A stretch of 64,000 nucleotides of DNA. It comes from Sternotherus odoratus. Lineage: Eukaryota; Chordata; Testudines; Kinosternidae. The stretch covers positions 95,968,054-96,032,053 of the forward strand of contig JAVMKO010000003.1 in the NCBI GenBank assembly GCA_032164245.1, written 5' to 3'. Numbering within the stretch: position 1 is the stretch's first letter; each line of letters starts with the position of its first letter. The notes beneath the pieces are model-generated. The model ran no database searches. It had not been told where the DNA came from and saw nothing but the letters and a program-made list of their open reading frames with translations. Position numbers and translations under genes: made by a program. Below, in pieces: positions 35,621 to 46,385 of this stretch.

Positions 35621-37380
35621 GTCTTATGATGATTTTGCACAAGGAGAGGGCTGGAGGAGAGACTATATAAAAGTTGCACAGGCAACCTTAATTCTTGCAT
35701 TTTCTAACTTTTAAATGCTTCACTTTGTAAGATTTATAATGTTTATTAAATGTAGCTCTTTTTTTGTGTAACTGTTTAGATCCAGGAACCAAATCTAAAT
35801 CCTCACATTTGTCTTTCAGAATTTATTTTCCACAAACTGACTAAAAAGCTCCTGCCTTTGAATGCATCTGTGACTTTAGAACTTTTTACAGACTTTCTTG
35901 ATAAGTTTCCATAAAATGTTACTTTTGGGGCATTATTTCAATCTTATTTTTGTTATGAATATGGATAAAGATGGCAAGCTAAATTGAATAAGGGTTTATA
36001 GAAGAAAATGACTGATTATTATGCCAATATGTTTGTCCTTGACCGATTAATTTATTTGCGATCTCTATAATTTATCTGCTGTTAAGGGAAAGGGACATGA
36101 AATATCCTTCCTGAATTAGCAATCCATTGTGGGAGTGATTCATTACAGTTTGAATGTCAAAAAAGGGTCATGGGAAAAGATTTGTGAATTTTTCATAATT
36201 CTAGAAATAACTACTTCCATCTCCAACAGAAAGCAAGAAGGTTTAGAAAGGAACCTCTACTGTGTCTTGCAGCCCTTGGCAGAAGTGTGGGTCAGCTTTA
36301 AGCACATGAGCAAATAAGCTTTCTGTCCTGTCACCATTAAAAGGGAGAGAGGAAATTACTAAACACCCATTTCCTATGTCGTGTTTGGGAATGGTGGGTT
36401 GAGAAATATGATATACGGTACATACTAACTTCTTGCTGCTCTTGATACTTTCCTTATCGTGGTCCTATTTTTCTTAGCCTAAATGAAAAGTAACAGTGTA
36501 GTCAGACAGTGTAGGCTTCAATAGTATAAGATTTTTAAATTTGCTGTTAATAATTGTCCCCTTTTTTGGAGCAAATAATAGTGGAATACAATTAAAATGG
36601 AGTTCTATTAGAAAAGGTCTTGTTTCACAGTAATGTGTGTTTTGCAAGGCTATACATCTGGAATATTCAGATTAGCAAAGATGGTTTTCAGCAGGTTTAT
36701 TTGTCTTCTCTCCAGTAGCAGAGCACTTCCCCTTTGTCACTTTCAGTGTCTCCTGCTTTTTCTGTTAAAGATATATGGTTCAATTCTGCAGTTCATATAT
36801 TACTTGGCTACTGTTCAGAAATTATTACACTTTCCCTAAACTAATTATTTTTAGTATCTTCCAAGTTTCTAGCCTTGTGCATTGTCCCATGAATATACAT
36901 TCTGTCACTAATGAAGAAGCAGAAAGCAAATTTTAGGGACGTTCTGGGCATTCATAGGGTACAAAAAAATCCAGTTTTGCATTGCTTCTTGATATTCATA
37001 CTTGGGAAGAATTCAAGACTAAATGGAAGCTGTCTGAAAAATGTTTGTGCTTTCAAAGAGCAAATAGTATAAAGAATGAGTCTCTCTTTTTCAAGACTGA
37101 GCTTCCTGGTCATTTTTGATGAAGAAAGTAACAGAATTTTTTTTTCTTCTAAAAATTAGTATTAGGAATAAAAGTAACTTGATATTCTGTAAGTTAGGGA
37201 TGGCTCTTTTTTAAAAAATGTAAAAATATATGGAATTGCAAAATAGGGGGAAAAAGTGATTTCAAGTAGAGCTGACCAGAGAGTGACAATTCCATTTCAT
37301 GATAACTTTAAATCTTTGGAAATTTTATTTTTATTTCACATTGGAATAAAATGCTTTCAAATGTTTTTGCAAAACTGGAA
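35621..37380. other. Intronic sequence, nothing specific recognised
   Basis: AT-rich, with short open frames only and no recognisable exon or repeat family. Confidence 0.55.
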
Positions 37381-37528
37381 TTGTCAGGAGATAGGGGTGT
37401 GTGTGTGTGTGACTTCAAACCCAGAGTGCTGCAGTTCCTGATTCAGAGCAGAGTTTTTCATCCCCAATTACTCTCATCTTTGTCTGCTTTGGATTTGAAC
37501 CTGGGCGCTACTACCTTTACCACGCAAG

Positions 37529-37529
37529 G

Positions 37530-37588
<59 letters not shown>
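37529..37588 (+). repeat. (TG)n(AG)n compound microsatellite
   Basis: A TG run of about 23 bases passes directly into an AG run of about 36 bases. A shorter TG run lies at 37396-37412. This is the second TG-to-AG compound in the window (the other is at 19374). Confidence 0.95.
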
Positions 37589-37590
<2 letters not shown>

Positions 37591-38234
37591 TGTTCAGACC
37601 AAGATGAAAATGTTCCAATCAGCTCTAATTTAAAGTTGAAGTGATTCCTATGGGAAAAAATAGTGGTGTACAGTGGACTTTTTTCAGGCAACTTTTCTGT
37701 AGTCTATACAAGTTAATGGAGTAATGAGTGTACAGCGGTTGATGAAAGCTTACTGCCTTCATGATGATTACACTGACACACGTTCCCTTGAGCTCTGAAA
37801 TAGAAAACCTTCCAGTCTATTACTGGTCAACTTTGAGTAGGTCCAAAATAAGTCCTGCTGAGCCCTTGGATGGATAATGTGGGTGCCATATGGTACCGTA
37901 TGGGGGTGGAGGAATAAGAAGCCACTAGGGGGGTTGTCCTTCCCACTCCTCAGTTTTGAGAAGGAACCTTAGTGTTTCCAATGCAACACTGGCATCTTAA
38001 AAAAATTATTTCCAGCACATGCGCAGAAGTTTTACTTACACACTAATATAGTATGTACATATATCTTTCAGGAAAAAGTAACTATTTTAAGAGTGTGATA
38101 ACACAACTGGAGGGAAATATGTTTTCCCCAAAAACTCTTGAACCCATTTTTCTCAGTACAGCAATTTGAAAATAAACACACACAGTAAAGAACACTTCAA
38201 ACCATGTGGAAAAATATATAATATACTACCAAAA

Positions 38235-38660
38235 CTACCCGGCGTTGCTCGGGTCCGTCGGAGGGGGCAGAGAGCTGAGCGAGACCGGGGTCCGTTGGAG
38301 GGGGGAGGGGGCAGAGAGCAAACCTGACACCCCTACCTCACCCCCTGACCAACCCCGACTCACATTTAACCCCCCCACCCAAACTCAACACCCCCACGTC
38401 ACCCCCTACCAACCCCAACATCCCCTGACCAACACCCACACCTCACCCCCTGTAGACCAAACCTGACACACCCACTCACTTTCCCCCCCCAACCAAACCC
38501 GACACCCTTACAAACAAACCCCACCACAAACAAACCCGACACCCACACTTCACTTACCCCTCGACCAACCCCGACCCCCCTCCTCACTCCCCCATCAACC
38601 CCAACATCCCCTCACCAACCCCAACACCCACTGACCAACCCCACACTTTATATATTTTTT
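38235..38660 (+). repeat. Dispersed repeat, 'cccggcgttgctcgggt' family, copy 1, with C-rich minisatellite
   Basis: It opens 'acccggcgttgctcgggtcc' and shares 'gagagctgagcgag' and 'ggggtccgttggagggggg' with the copy at 52010. From about 38325 it becomes an irregular tandem array of 'ccccctgaccaacccc'-type units. The family may be a non-LTR or Penelope-like tail, but I could not confirm its class. Confidence 0.6.
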
Positions 38661-38672
38661 TATATATATATA

Positions 38673-38813
38673 TACCGTGTTTCCCCGAAAATAAGACCGT
38701 GTCTTATATTAATTTTTGCTCCCAAAATTACATTACATTATATTACAGTGAGAGGCAAAACTTGAAGTACGTCTTATTTTCGGGGGATGTCTTACTTTCG
38801 GGGAAACAGGGTA
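38673..38813. mobile_element. TA-target MITE, 'ccgtgtttccccgaaaa' family
   Basis: Termini 'CCGTGTTTCCCCGAAAATA' (from 38675) and 'ttactttcggggaaacaggg' (to 38811) are inverted repeats, flanked by TA on both sides. The interior keeps 'aagaccgtgtcttatatt' and 'gtacgtcttattttcgggg'. This is a widespread vertebrate MITE of probable Tc1/mariner ancestry (TA target seen; ancestry inferred). Confidence 0.85.
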
Positions 38814-39429
38814 TATATAGCCGTATTTTTTCTATATATATATAGAGAGAGAGAGAGAGAGATTTTAAGGTTAAAGATTTTCTTAAGCTTGTCTGTTCTG
38901 GGTATCTGTGGTCATGTCCACATCATATGTCATTTACTATATGAAATAGTGGCTTTTCAGAGATTGGATGTCCTGGTCATGAGAGATTGTGCATATAGGC
39001 AAAAGATACACCATAATGGTATATTATGCAATATACATGAAGGAAATAGCTGAAGTTGACCCTACCTATGGAGATAGGGTTCTTGTTTGTTTTCTACACA
39101 GTGCGATCCTTTGGGAGCCTGGTACAAAAGAGTATGGGCTAATTTCTGTCCTGCTTTAAAACTCTAATGATAATTTAATAACTTTTACACAATTATCCTT
39201 TTAAAAAATTAAATCAGCATGGAAACTGAGACACTTATGTTAGCCTATGCTTGGGGGTAGGAGAGAGTCTGCCACCAATGGCATTCTTAAATTCTGACTT
39301 GAATTTTTATACATGTGTGGCTATAATAAAATTTTAGTTGTTTCCTAGGCTCTTAGATGGTGAGAAGTGTTTTATTCTGATCTTTCCGTCCAATATACTT
39401 ACATGGCCCTCATAACCTAGGGTAGCCAG

Positions 39430-39565
39430 ACACCTCACAATTTTTATTGTATTTTTCCTCCGAACGCTTGAGGTAGGGAACTATTAACCCCACTTTACAG
39501 ATGAAGAACTGAGCCACAGAAAGACTCAATGATAAACTGTAGCCACAGGACTATCTTTCTTCTTT
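39430..39565 (+). mobile_element. MIR-like SINE relic
   Basis: 'aaccccactttacagatga' followed by 'gaactgagccacagaaagac' matches the MIR phrase 'ccccattttacagatgaggaaactgaggcacagagag'. It is strongly diverged and truncated. Confidence 0.6.
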
Positions 39566-39801
39566 TGTTTTGAGCACAGTGGGAGCAACCAAATGCTATT
39601 TGTTCCTGATTTTGTTGTGCAGTACTTCAGTGTCTAATATAATACACTACAAGGTGATTATCATTGCATTTTGGATTATTGGGAGAGCTGCTTATTGAGA
39701 AGCAGTGAAACTTTCATTGAGATCCCTCAGGAGATTATAAAGGATGTCCCTACATACATGAACAATGTGCTCTGCATGTCCCTGACGTCTCTTCCCACCT
39801 T

Positions 39802-40860
39802 CATCTACCCAGGGGTGGGGAACCTTTTTTCTGCCAAGGGCCATTTGGATATTTATAACATCATTCGCGGGCCATACAAAATTATCAACTTAAAAATTAG
39901 CCTGTAATATTTGGTCAAACATTTAACTAACTCACCCCTAATGTGATGGCTGGAACTGCTCCTCTTTGGTGAGGCGTGTGATGTTAGCTGATATTGATGA
40001 TGTTGCTACTCGCAACTGCTTTTCCAGGTTTGCGTTGGTCAGTCTGGAGCGCAGTCGACTCCGGGGCACAGACCCCCCCCCCCCTTTTGCACCGGGCACA
40101 GCCCTCCCCCCCCACCTTTTTGCACCGGGCACAGCCCTGCTGCAGGTCAGGGCCACCCCACCCCCCCCCTCCGAGGCCGGGCACAGCCCTGCCGCGAATC
40201 AGGGACACCGGGCCCTCCCTCCGGCTCCAAGGCCGGGCACAGCCCTGCTGCGGTTCAGGGACACCGCTCCTGCTCCCCGCCCCCGAGGCCCGGCACAGCC
40301 CTGCTGCAGGTCAGGGACACCGCTCCCGCTCCCCCCTCCGAGGCTGGGCACAGCCCTGCTGCGGGTCAGGGACACAGAGACTCCTCCCTCCTCTCCCAGG
40401 GCCAGGCACAGGCAGCCGTGCCGCAGGTCGGGGCACCTCCTTCCCCTAAACTCCAGGCGCAGCCCCACCGCGGGCTGGGAACCCAGGACCCCGGGTCCCA
40501 CCTGCAGCCCCCACTGCTTAGCTGGCAGTTCTAGCCTGGCTCCCAGGGTCAGCAGCCGCAGGGGCGGGGGTCTGCACTCCACGTGCTGCCCCGGCCAGAA
40601 GTACTGGCGCCAGCTGCCATTGGCTGAAAGCTGATGGGGGGGGGGGGTGTCCCTGCCTGCAGCTCCCATTGGCCACACTGTAGCCAATGCTCCTGGTAAG
40701 TGCAGCAGGGAGCAGAGACCCTCCTGCCGCTCCTGTGCCTAGGAGGCTGCAGGGTCCTAGTGTCCGCCTTTTCCTGGAGCAGGGCCAGAGGGCCAGACCA
40801 AATGATTTTGCGGGCCTTATATGGCCTGCGGGCCGGACGTTCCCCACCCCTGATCTAGCC
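39802..40860 (+). mobile_element. Non-autonomous hAT element, 'caggggtggggaac' family
   Basis: Termini 'CAGGGGTGGGGAAC' (from 39810) and 'GTTCCCCACCCCTG' (to 40852) are perfect inverted repeats over 14 bp. Flanks 'catctacc(c)' and 'atctagcc' look like a diverged 8 bp TSD with a one-base boundary ambiguity. The subterminal phrases 'tgcgggccttatatggcctgcg' and 'gcgggccatacaaaatt' are typical of the family. The 222-codon + frame and the minus-strand frames inside arise from the GC-rich tandem array and are not genes. Confidence 0.85.
40080..40440 (+). repeat. GC-rich minisatellite, about 53-56 bp unit, inside hAT
   Basis: The phrase 'cacagccctgctgc' plus a variant recurs at about 40129, 40182, 40238, 40294 and 40349, followed each time by '..tcagggacacc'. 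Unit variants differ by small indels, which keeps several reading frames open. Confidence 0.85.
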
Positions 40861-41144
40861 CAACAGGGGAATGAAAAGCACATGCAAACTCTACCTCTGT
40901 TTGTTAAATGATTGCCCCTCCTCATACGAGTAAAACAATGGAAAGTTGGTATCCATATTTTGTTAACTTGGGGAAGGGCTGGGTGCCATCTTTAAATTTA
41001 ACATGCATACCTAAGGTACCTTCTCCTTCATTGGGCTCATCTGTGCTTGTCTGGTGGGACTGACTAGATTGTGGCAGAGTCTTGAACAGTTCATGGCTCA
41101 TGGCATTACTGGAGCACCCTGGCATATCTTTCCCTCCCCTCACC
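40861..41144. other. Short intronic spacer between two transposons
   Basis: Unique-looking sequence between the hAT element on the left and the MITE on the right. Nothing is recognised in it. Confidence 0.5.
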
Positions 41145-41859
41145 CAAAATCACCCTAGGGGTATGGTTAGATTGAAGATTATAGCGCGTTTATTTGTAGC
41201 GCAATAGGTATCGCGCTAGAGACTGTACAAATTGAAACCTTGTAGCGCAAAATAATGGATACATTTGTCGCGCTTCTGGCGGCAGTAGCAGTTGCGGGAT
41301 AGGGCAGGTATCCCAGCATTCAGCTGGGTGCAACGTGCTTTGCAAAGTGGGGGGGCGAGGGGGAACTGGGAAGTTGTTCACAGGGAGACGAGATCTGGCT
41401 GTCAGTTAGTTTTCGTTAGCGAAAACTGACAGGCTGTCTATTTCAGACACACAGCTCCGTCCACAAGCGTTTTCACTGATTATTTGCTGTGTGAGTTGTT
41501 AGAGAGAAACTGCAAAGCTACTTCCGCTTTTATAAAACAACACCTCATGTCATTTGCCTTACATGGCAAGTTGATTGTCTTTAATGGCTTGCTGATGGCC
41601 TTCAATGGCTTGCTGATGGCTTTACATGGCTTGGAGGCATGCAATAGATCCCATGGGTGTCCACATTCCCACCCTTGTGCTATAACGTTAGCACAAAAAG
41701 GCTTATCACTCTGGGAAAGGAGGTTTAATACTTGTGCTTTAACCAGTGAGTCATTTAGCAAAATCTCCCTTTGAAGTGTGTTCGCTACGAAAATTATTGC
41801 GCTACTGGAGGGTTTTGCGCCGCAAATCGCCAGTCTAACCATACCCTAGGTGATTTTGT
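41145..41859. mobile_element. DNA transposon/MITE with 27-28 bp inverted ends and GCGC motifs
   Basis: The left end 'caaaatcaccctagggg' plus 'tatggttaga' is mirrored by 'tctaaccataccctagg' plus 'tgattttg' at the right (41832-41859). Just inside, 'tagcgcgtttatttgtagcgc' and 'attattgcgctactgg' give repeated GCGC-bearing motifs. The two + and - open frames at 41480-41842 carry no transposase signature. No obvious TSD was found, and the superfamily is not assigned. Confidence 0.7.
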
Positions 41860-42055
41860 CTTGGTTCCTCAGAGTAACCCATGGTAGTCTGTGGGGTCTC
41901 AGCCAAGTATGACATGTGGCTTGTAAAAGCAGCACATCTGTGGTTTAGCACCAGATTGATTTAGGTCATGTCCCTGGCCTCGGTATGCCTGGAGCAATTC
42001 CCTGTTTTCCACTTGGTGCTGCTGCTGATCCCTGTGGTGCCCCTTTGCCTGCATC

Positions 42056-43539
42056 CTCCATGCCAGCGGTCACCAACCAGTGGTCCGCGAGAAAATTTGG
42101 GTGGTCCGCGGAGCTGCAGCCGGAGGAGAGGGGCGGGATCAGTAAGAGAGGTGAGCCGGGGAGGGGGAGAAGAGCGGGGCCGGAGACGGAGCCGGGGCCG
42201 GAAGAGAAGAGGCGAGCGGGGTGGGGAGAAGAGCGGAGACGGAGCCGGGGCCGGGAGAGAAGAGGTGAGCGGGGTGGGGAGAAGAGCGGAGACGGGGCCG
42301 GGGCCGGGAGAGAAGAGGCGAGCGGGGTGGGGAGAAGAGCGGGGCCGGAGACGGAGCCGGGGCCGGGAGAGAAGAGGTGAGCGGGGTGGGGAGAAGAGCG
42401 GAGACGGGGCCGGGGCCGGGAGAGAAGAGGCGAGCGGGGTGGGGAGAAGAGCGGGGCCGGAGACGGAGCCGGGGCCGGGAGAGAAGAGGCGAGCGGGGTG
42501 GGGAGAAGAGCGGGGCCGGAGACGGAGCCGGGGCCGGGAGAGAAGAGGCGAGCGGGGTGGGGAGAAGAGCGGGGCCGGAGACGGGGCCGGGGCCGGGAGA
42601 GAAGAGGCGAGCGGGGTGGGGAGAAGAGCGGGGCCGGAGACGGGGCCGGGGCCGGGAGAGAAGAGGCGAGCGGGGTGAGGGGGAAGAAGAGCGAGAGTGG
42701 AGCTGGGAGAGGAGAGGAGGCAAGCCGGAGGGGGGGGGGGGCGAGGTAAGTGGCGGGAGCCCTGCATACCTGCCGGGGAACAGGGTGCTTTCCCACTTTT
42801 CAGGGAATAGCTACCATCATCTCTATTTTTAAATTAGCAAATTGCATTTTAAATAGTTTTCAGGGTATTTAAAAACATTTTTCTGTAATAAATGAAAGAG
42901 TAGTGATATTTAGATGAGTTGTGTGCCAGGAAGAGAAAACCACCAAACAAGGACCTAAAGCGATTTTGAAAAGGGAATGGGGGGCGGGGGGGCAGAGGCG
43001 CAAGGTAAAAATTTTGCCAAGTTTCCTATTTTATAGCAGCTTCCCTCTCCTGCAAATCTGGGTCTGTGTCCATTGCTCCTTTTTGCTGCTTCTCTCTGGT
43101 CTGGTGCTAACCCCTGAGGGTTATGTCTGCTCTTAGTCAGCCCACTTGACAAGTTTGATTGTCCTTGATCTGTCTCTCCTTCCTCATTCACACCTCATTC
43201 ATTCAACAGGGCACTTGATTATAAAGTGTGTGTGGGGGGGGGGGGGGGGAGATCTTATTCTACTTCTAGCAGAGACATTTTTCTTTTACCTTAATTATAC
43301 TACCTTGGGGGCTATAACAGATTACCAAAGTTCAATACAGAGTTTCTAAAACAAGGTTGTATGAAAAGGCATAATACAAAAGTCATTTAAAAGTTAAACA
43401 ACCCCCCCCGCTCTTGCCCCCTCCTCAAACCCCCCCCCCGGGCCTTTTTAAAAAAATTCATGTTAGTGGTCCGCGGGATTCAAAATTGTGAGTTTAGTGG
43501 TCCCTGAGGTCCGAAAGGTTGGCGACCACTGCTCCATGC
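42056..43539 (+). mobile_element. Non-autonomous hAT element, 'cagcggtcaccaacc' family
   Basis: Left terminus 'CAGCGGTCACCAACC' begins at 42064 and the right terminus 'GGTTGGCGACCACTG' ends at 43531. The 8 bp TSD 'ctccatgc' is perfect (42056-42063 and 43532-43539). Subterminal 'agtggtccgcg' occurs near both ends ('ggtggtccgcgg' at 42100; 'agtggtccgcggg' near 43466). No transposase is present. Much of the left half is a minisatellite (next entry). All the long + and - frames between 41961 and 42832 are products of that array. Confidence 0.92.
42150..42700 (+). repeat. Minisatellite of 53 and 59 bp units
   Basis: The motif 'gagcggggtgggg' preceded by 'aagaggc/t' recurs with starts near 42212, 42265, 42318, 42377, 42430, 42489, 42548, 42607 and 42666. 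Spacing is either 53 or 59 bp, differing by presence of a 6 bp 'ggggcc' insertion next to 'ggagac'. Units are nearly identical, so expansion or homogenisation is recent. Neither unit length is divisible by 3 and no frame gains a stop, so up to five long spurious frames overlap. Confidence 0.93.
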
Positions 43540-43868
43540 AATCTTTGCAGTTTCTACAACTGGTCGTAGCTATGCCTGCAGAGTCTCTTCTCATAGTTCC
43601 AGGGAGTCTAGTATTGCCTGTTTACTCCAGGCAGGAGTACATCTGGTGTTTGGAGCTGGTATGGTTAGTTGGGTTGCATGCAACAAGGGAGCACTGTGTT
43701 CTTGCCATACTAGGCAATCGGGGAAAGGCATTTGAAAAATACGCAGGAGGTTTTTAAGGCGACTGTGTGGTTTCTGGGCTCCATGACCCCAGCAAAGCGT
43801 TCACAATTGTGACCAGAACAGCCACTCTTACAGGAAGTGTGGCATTGTGGGATATCTGTTGGGAGAAC

Positions 43869-44492
43869 CACTAGGACAGGGGTCTCAAACATGCGGCCCG
43901 GGGGCCACATGCGGCCCGCAAAGCCCTTCCCTGCGGCCCGCCAAGCTTCCTGGCGCCCCCCCCTCCCCCCCCAGTCCCCCCATAGCAGTTTGCAGGACGG
44001 AGGGGCCAGAAGTGGAGGCTTCTCTGCTGCCTGGCTGGGCCGCGCGTGTTTCTAGCTCTGGACTTCCTATATTGCTCTTGCTTTGTTTGCCAAACAGCTG
44101 TTGGTGGTGCCTAGCGCTTTCCCGGAGGGAATGGGGAGCTGCGTGCTCAGAGGAGGAGGTGGGGCAGGGGTGGGACCTCTTGGAAGGGGTGGAGTGGGGG
44201 CGGAGCCAGGGCAGCGAGGGCAGGGTGTGTGTCAGTGGTGCGGCCCTCGGGCCAGTGCACTAGTCCTCATGGAAGGGGTGGAGTGGGGGCAGAGCCGGGG
44301 CAGCGAGGGCAGGGTGTGTGTCAGTGGTGCGGCCCTCGGGCCAGTGCACTAGTCCTCATGGAAGGGGTGGAGTGGGGGCAGAGCCAGGGCAGCGAGGGTA
44401 TGTGTGTGTGTCAGTGGTGCGGCCCTTGGGCCAGTGCACTAGTCCTCATGCGGCCCTCATGGTCATTTGAGTTTGAGACCCCTGCACTAGGA
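43869..44492 (+). mobile_element. Non-autonomous hAT element, 'caggggtctcaaac' family
   Basis: Left terminus 'CAGGGGTCTCAAAC' begins at 43877 and the right terminus 'GTTTGAGACCCCTG' ends at 44484; they are perfect inverted repeats. The 8 bp TSD 'cactagga' is perfect (43869-43876 and 44485-44492). The interior is GC-rich with repeated 'gcggccc' words, lacks a transposase, and carries a triplicated 89 bp unit. Confidence 0.95.
44182..44448 (+). repeat. Three tandem 89 bp units inside hAT
   Basis: Units start with 'ggaaggggtggagtggggg' at 44182, 44271 and 44360 and each ends '..gtgcactagtcctcat' (or its equivalent). They differ by only a few substitutions. Confidence 0.92.
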
Positions 44493-45816
44493 TCAACACA
44501 GATCATTCTCACTTGGTCAACCTCAGTAAGTTCACCTTGCTCCACACTGGGGCAGTCGTTTTACTGCATCCCTGAAACAGCGCTTACCTTAGCTGGAGAC
44601 AAGTTTGAGTGTAGCTAAATGCACGAATTTTCAATGCTTCACTTTTTCAGGAAGTAGCATGTTAACTGTTAGCTGTTAACTGACAGGACTGAGCTGTCTC
44701 CCACTAACAGAGCAAAAGAAATACCCTCCGTAATATTGGGAGACACTTGAAACAGGAAGGGGGAATGGAGCACTAACAGGTTACATTTCTCTGTTTCTCT
44801 GTATCCATAGTGTCATCTCTTGAATACAGAGCGGCAGTTTAAATGTCTGTGCTCTTTAAAATAGAGAAGAGAAAAGTTATGCATCCGCATGATGTGATAC
44901 TGGTCCCTGTGCTCAATGAGTGCAAGGACTTGTAAACAAACTATTTGCATATAAATTAAGCACATGTAATCAAGTTGCAGATCTGATTAAATGCAAATCT
45001 GAAGTAAAAAAAAATTCAGCTGTTTTAGGATTATACCGTATAGCATCTCCAGCACCCTCTCTATGGGCTGGATTTGTGACAAGCCATTCCTCCTGACCTA
45101 GCAGGAAGATTTGCTTTTTGGTTTATTGCATGTTAAGTATAAAGAGTGTGCTAATATTTCTTGAGTGATTTAACTTAGCACATATTGTATCCAATATGTG
45201 CTGAGGACTTGTAAACCTACGTATGCAAGAGGATGTCTAGCAGCATTTACCTGCAACACTTACGGTATTTCCTATTTTCAGTGTTGTACAAATTCTTTGA
45301 CTTTTATGTCTCTACTTCAATTTACTCCTTGGTGATTGTCTTTTAGGTTTTTGTCCCTAGTGAGAAATCTTTAATAGAAAATTGTTGCAGGAGATATTTA
45401 AAATGAAGAGTAAAATTTTAAAAAGTGATACACTTAGGACCCGAAGTCTTATTGAAAATGGGAGTTGGGTTTCTAAGTGCCCAAGTCTCTTGGGACTTAG
45501 GTGCTTTTGAAAACATTGACCTAATCACCAGAATCAGGTACACTTATCAAATAGTTATTAATTCTAGTGCTGATCATATAGGATTTCTCTCCGTCTCTTC
45601 GGTACTTTCTTCTTTCCTATCCTGCTGTCCACCTGCCTGACTCCAGCCTCTTACTTTTGCTTCCCAAAGTAATCAGTATTTTCCCTCAGTGGTGAAATTA
45701 AATTTGAATCAATCCTAACCACTTCCAAGAAGTTGCACAATTAATTGACACTTTATCTTGCGTGAAGAAAAAATGAATTGCAATTAAATTGGAAAAAAGA
45801 GCAATATGAAGCCATA
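44493..45816. other. Intronic sequence, nothing specific recognised
   Basis: AT-rich sequence with a short 'aagtgcccaagtctcttggg' module near 45475 of the dispersed kind seen at 3330. No gene recognised. Confidence 0.5.
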
Positions 45817-46138
45817 TACCGTATTTTTCGCCCTATAGGACGCTCCGGCCTATAAGACGCCCCCTCGTTTTTCAATAAAAAAGCCGGACCAAAAAAAAAA
45901 AAAAAAAAAAGCGCCTCGCTCTCCCGTCCCCGCCGCGCGGGCTGCCGGGAGCGTCCCGGTTCCCCCCTCCCCGCCGCGGGCGGGCTGCCGGGGAGGGGGG
46001 AACCGAGACGCTCCCGGCAGCCCGCCCGCGGCGGGGAGGGGGGAACCGGGGCGCACATTCGCCCTATAAGACGCACCAACTTTTTCCCCCCCGTTTTGGG
46101 GAAGAAAAAGTGCGTCTTATAGGGCGAAAAATACGGTA
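45817..46138. mobile_element. TA-target MITE, 'ccgtatttttcgccctat' family
   Basis: Ends 'CCGTATTTTTCGCCCTATA' (from 45819) and 'TATAGGGCGAAAAATACGG' (to 46136) are perfect inverted repeats flanked by TA (45817-45818 and 46137-46138). The interior has an A-tract (about 45891-45910) and a very GC-rich block (45911-46055) with overlapping inverted repeats. It is related in style to the MITE at 38675 but has different ends. Confidence 0.9.
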
Positions 46139-46173
46139 CATAATGTCATAACATAATCTAAATTTATTTCTAG

Positions 46174-46385
46174 GGAGGCAGTGTGGCCTTCAGGATAAAG
46201 TACTGGACTTAGGGAAACCTGGGTTCTATTCACAGCTGTGCCACTTTCCTGCTGGGTGACTTTGGGGAAGTCACTTCCTTCCCTGTGTCTTGGTTTCCCC
46301 ATCTGGAAAATGAGGATATTATTTACCTCCTTTGTAAAGTGCTTTGAGATCTATAGATGAAATATGCTGTATAAGAGCTAGTAGT
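46174..46385 (+). mobile_element. MIR/CORE-SINE, nearly complete
   Basis: It opens 'gaggcagtgtggccttcagg', continues with 'gtactggacttaggg', 'cctgggttctattc' (B-box-like), 'ctgggtgactttggg', 'ggtttccccatctg' and ends '..aagtgctttgagatctatag' and 'gctgtataagagctag'. This order is that of MIR/CORE-SINEs, tRNA-derived SINEs with a conserved core. Good preservation suggests a lineage-specific subfamily. Confidence 0.9.

Noticed and set aside
39966..40634. 222-codon + strand open frame
   Set aside because: It lies wholly inside a hAT element and follows a GC-rich tandem array with no stop codons. The peptide is low-complexity (Pro/Gly/Ala/Arg) and has no domain.
41961..42832. Several 131-276 codon frames on both strands
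   Set aside because: All are generated by the 53/59 bp minisatellite in the hAT at 42064-43531. Overlapping frames in nearly all phases show they are artefacts.
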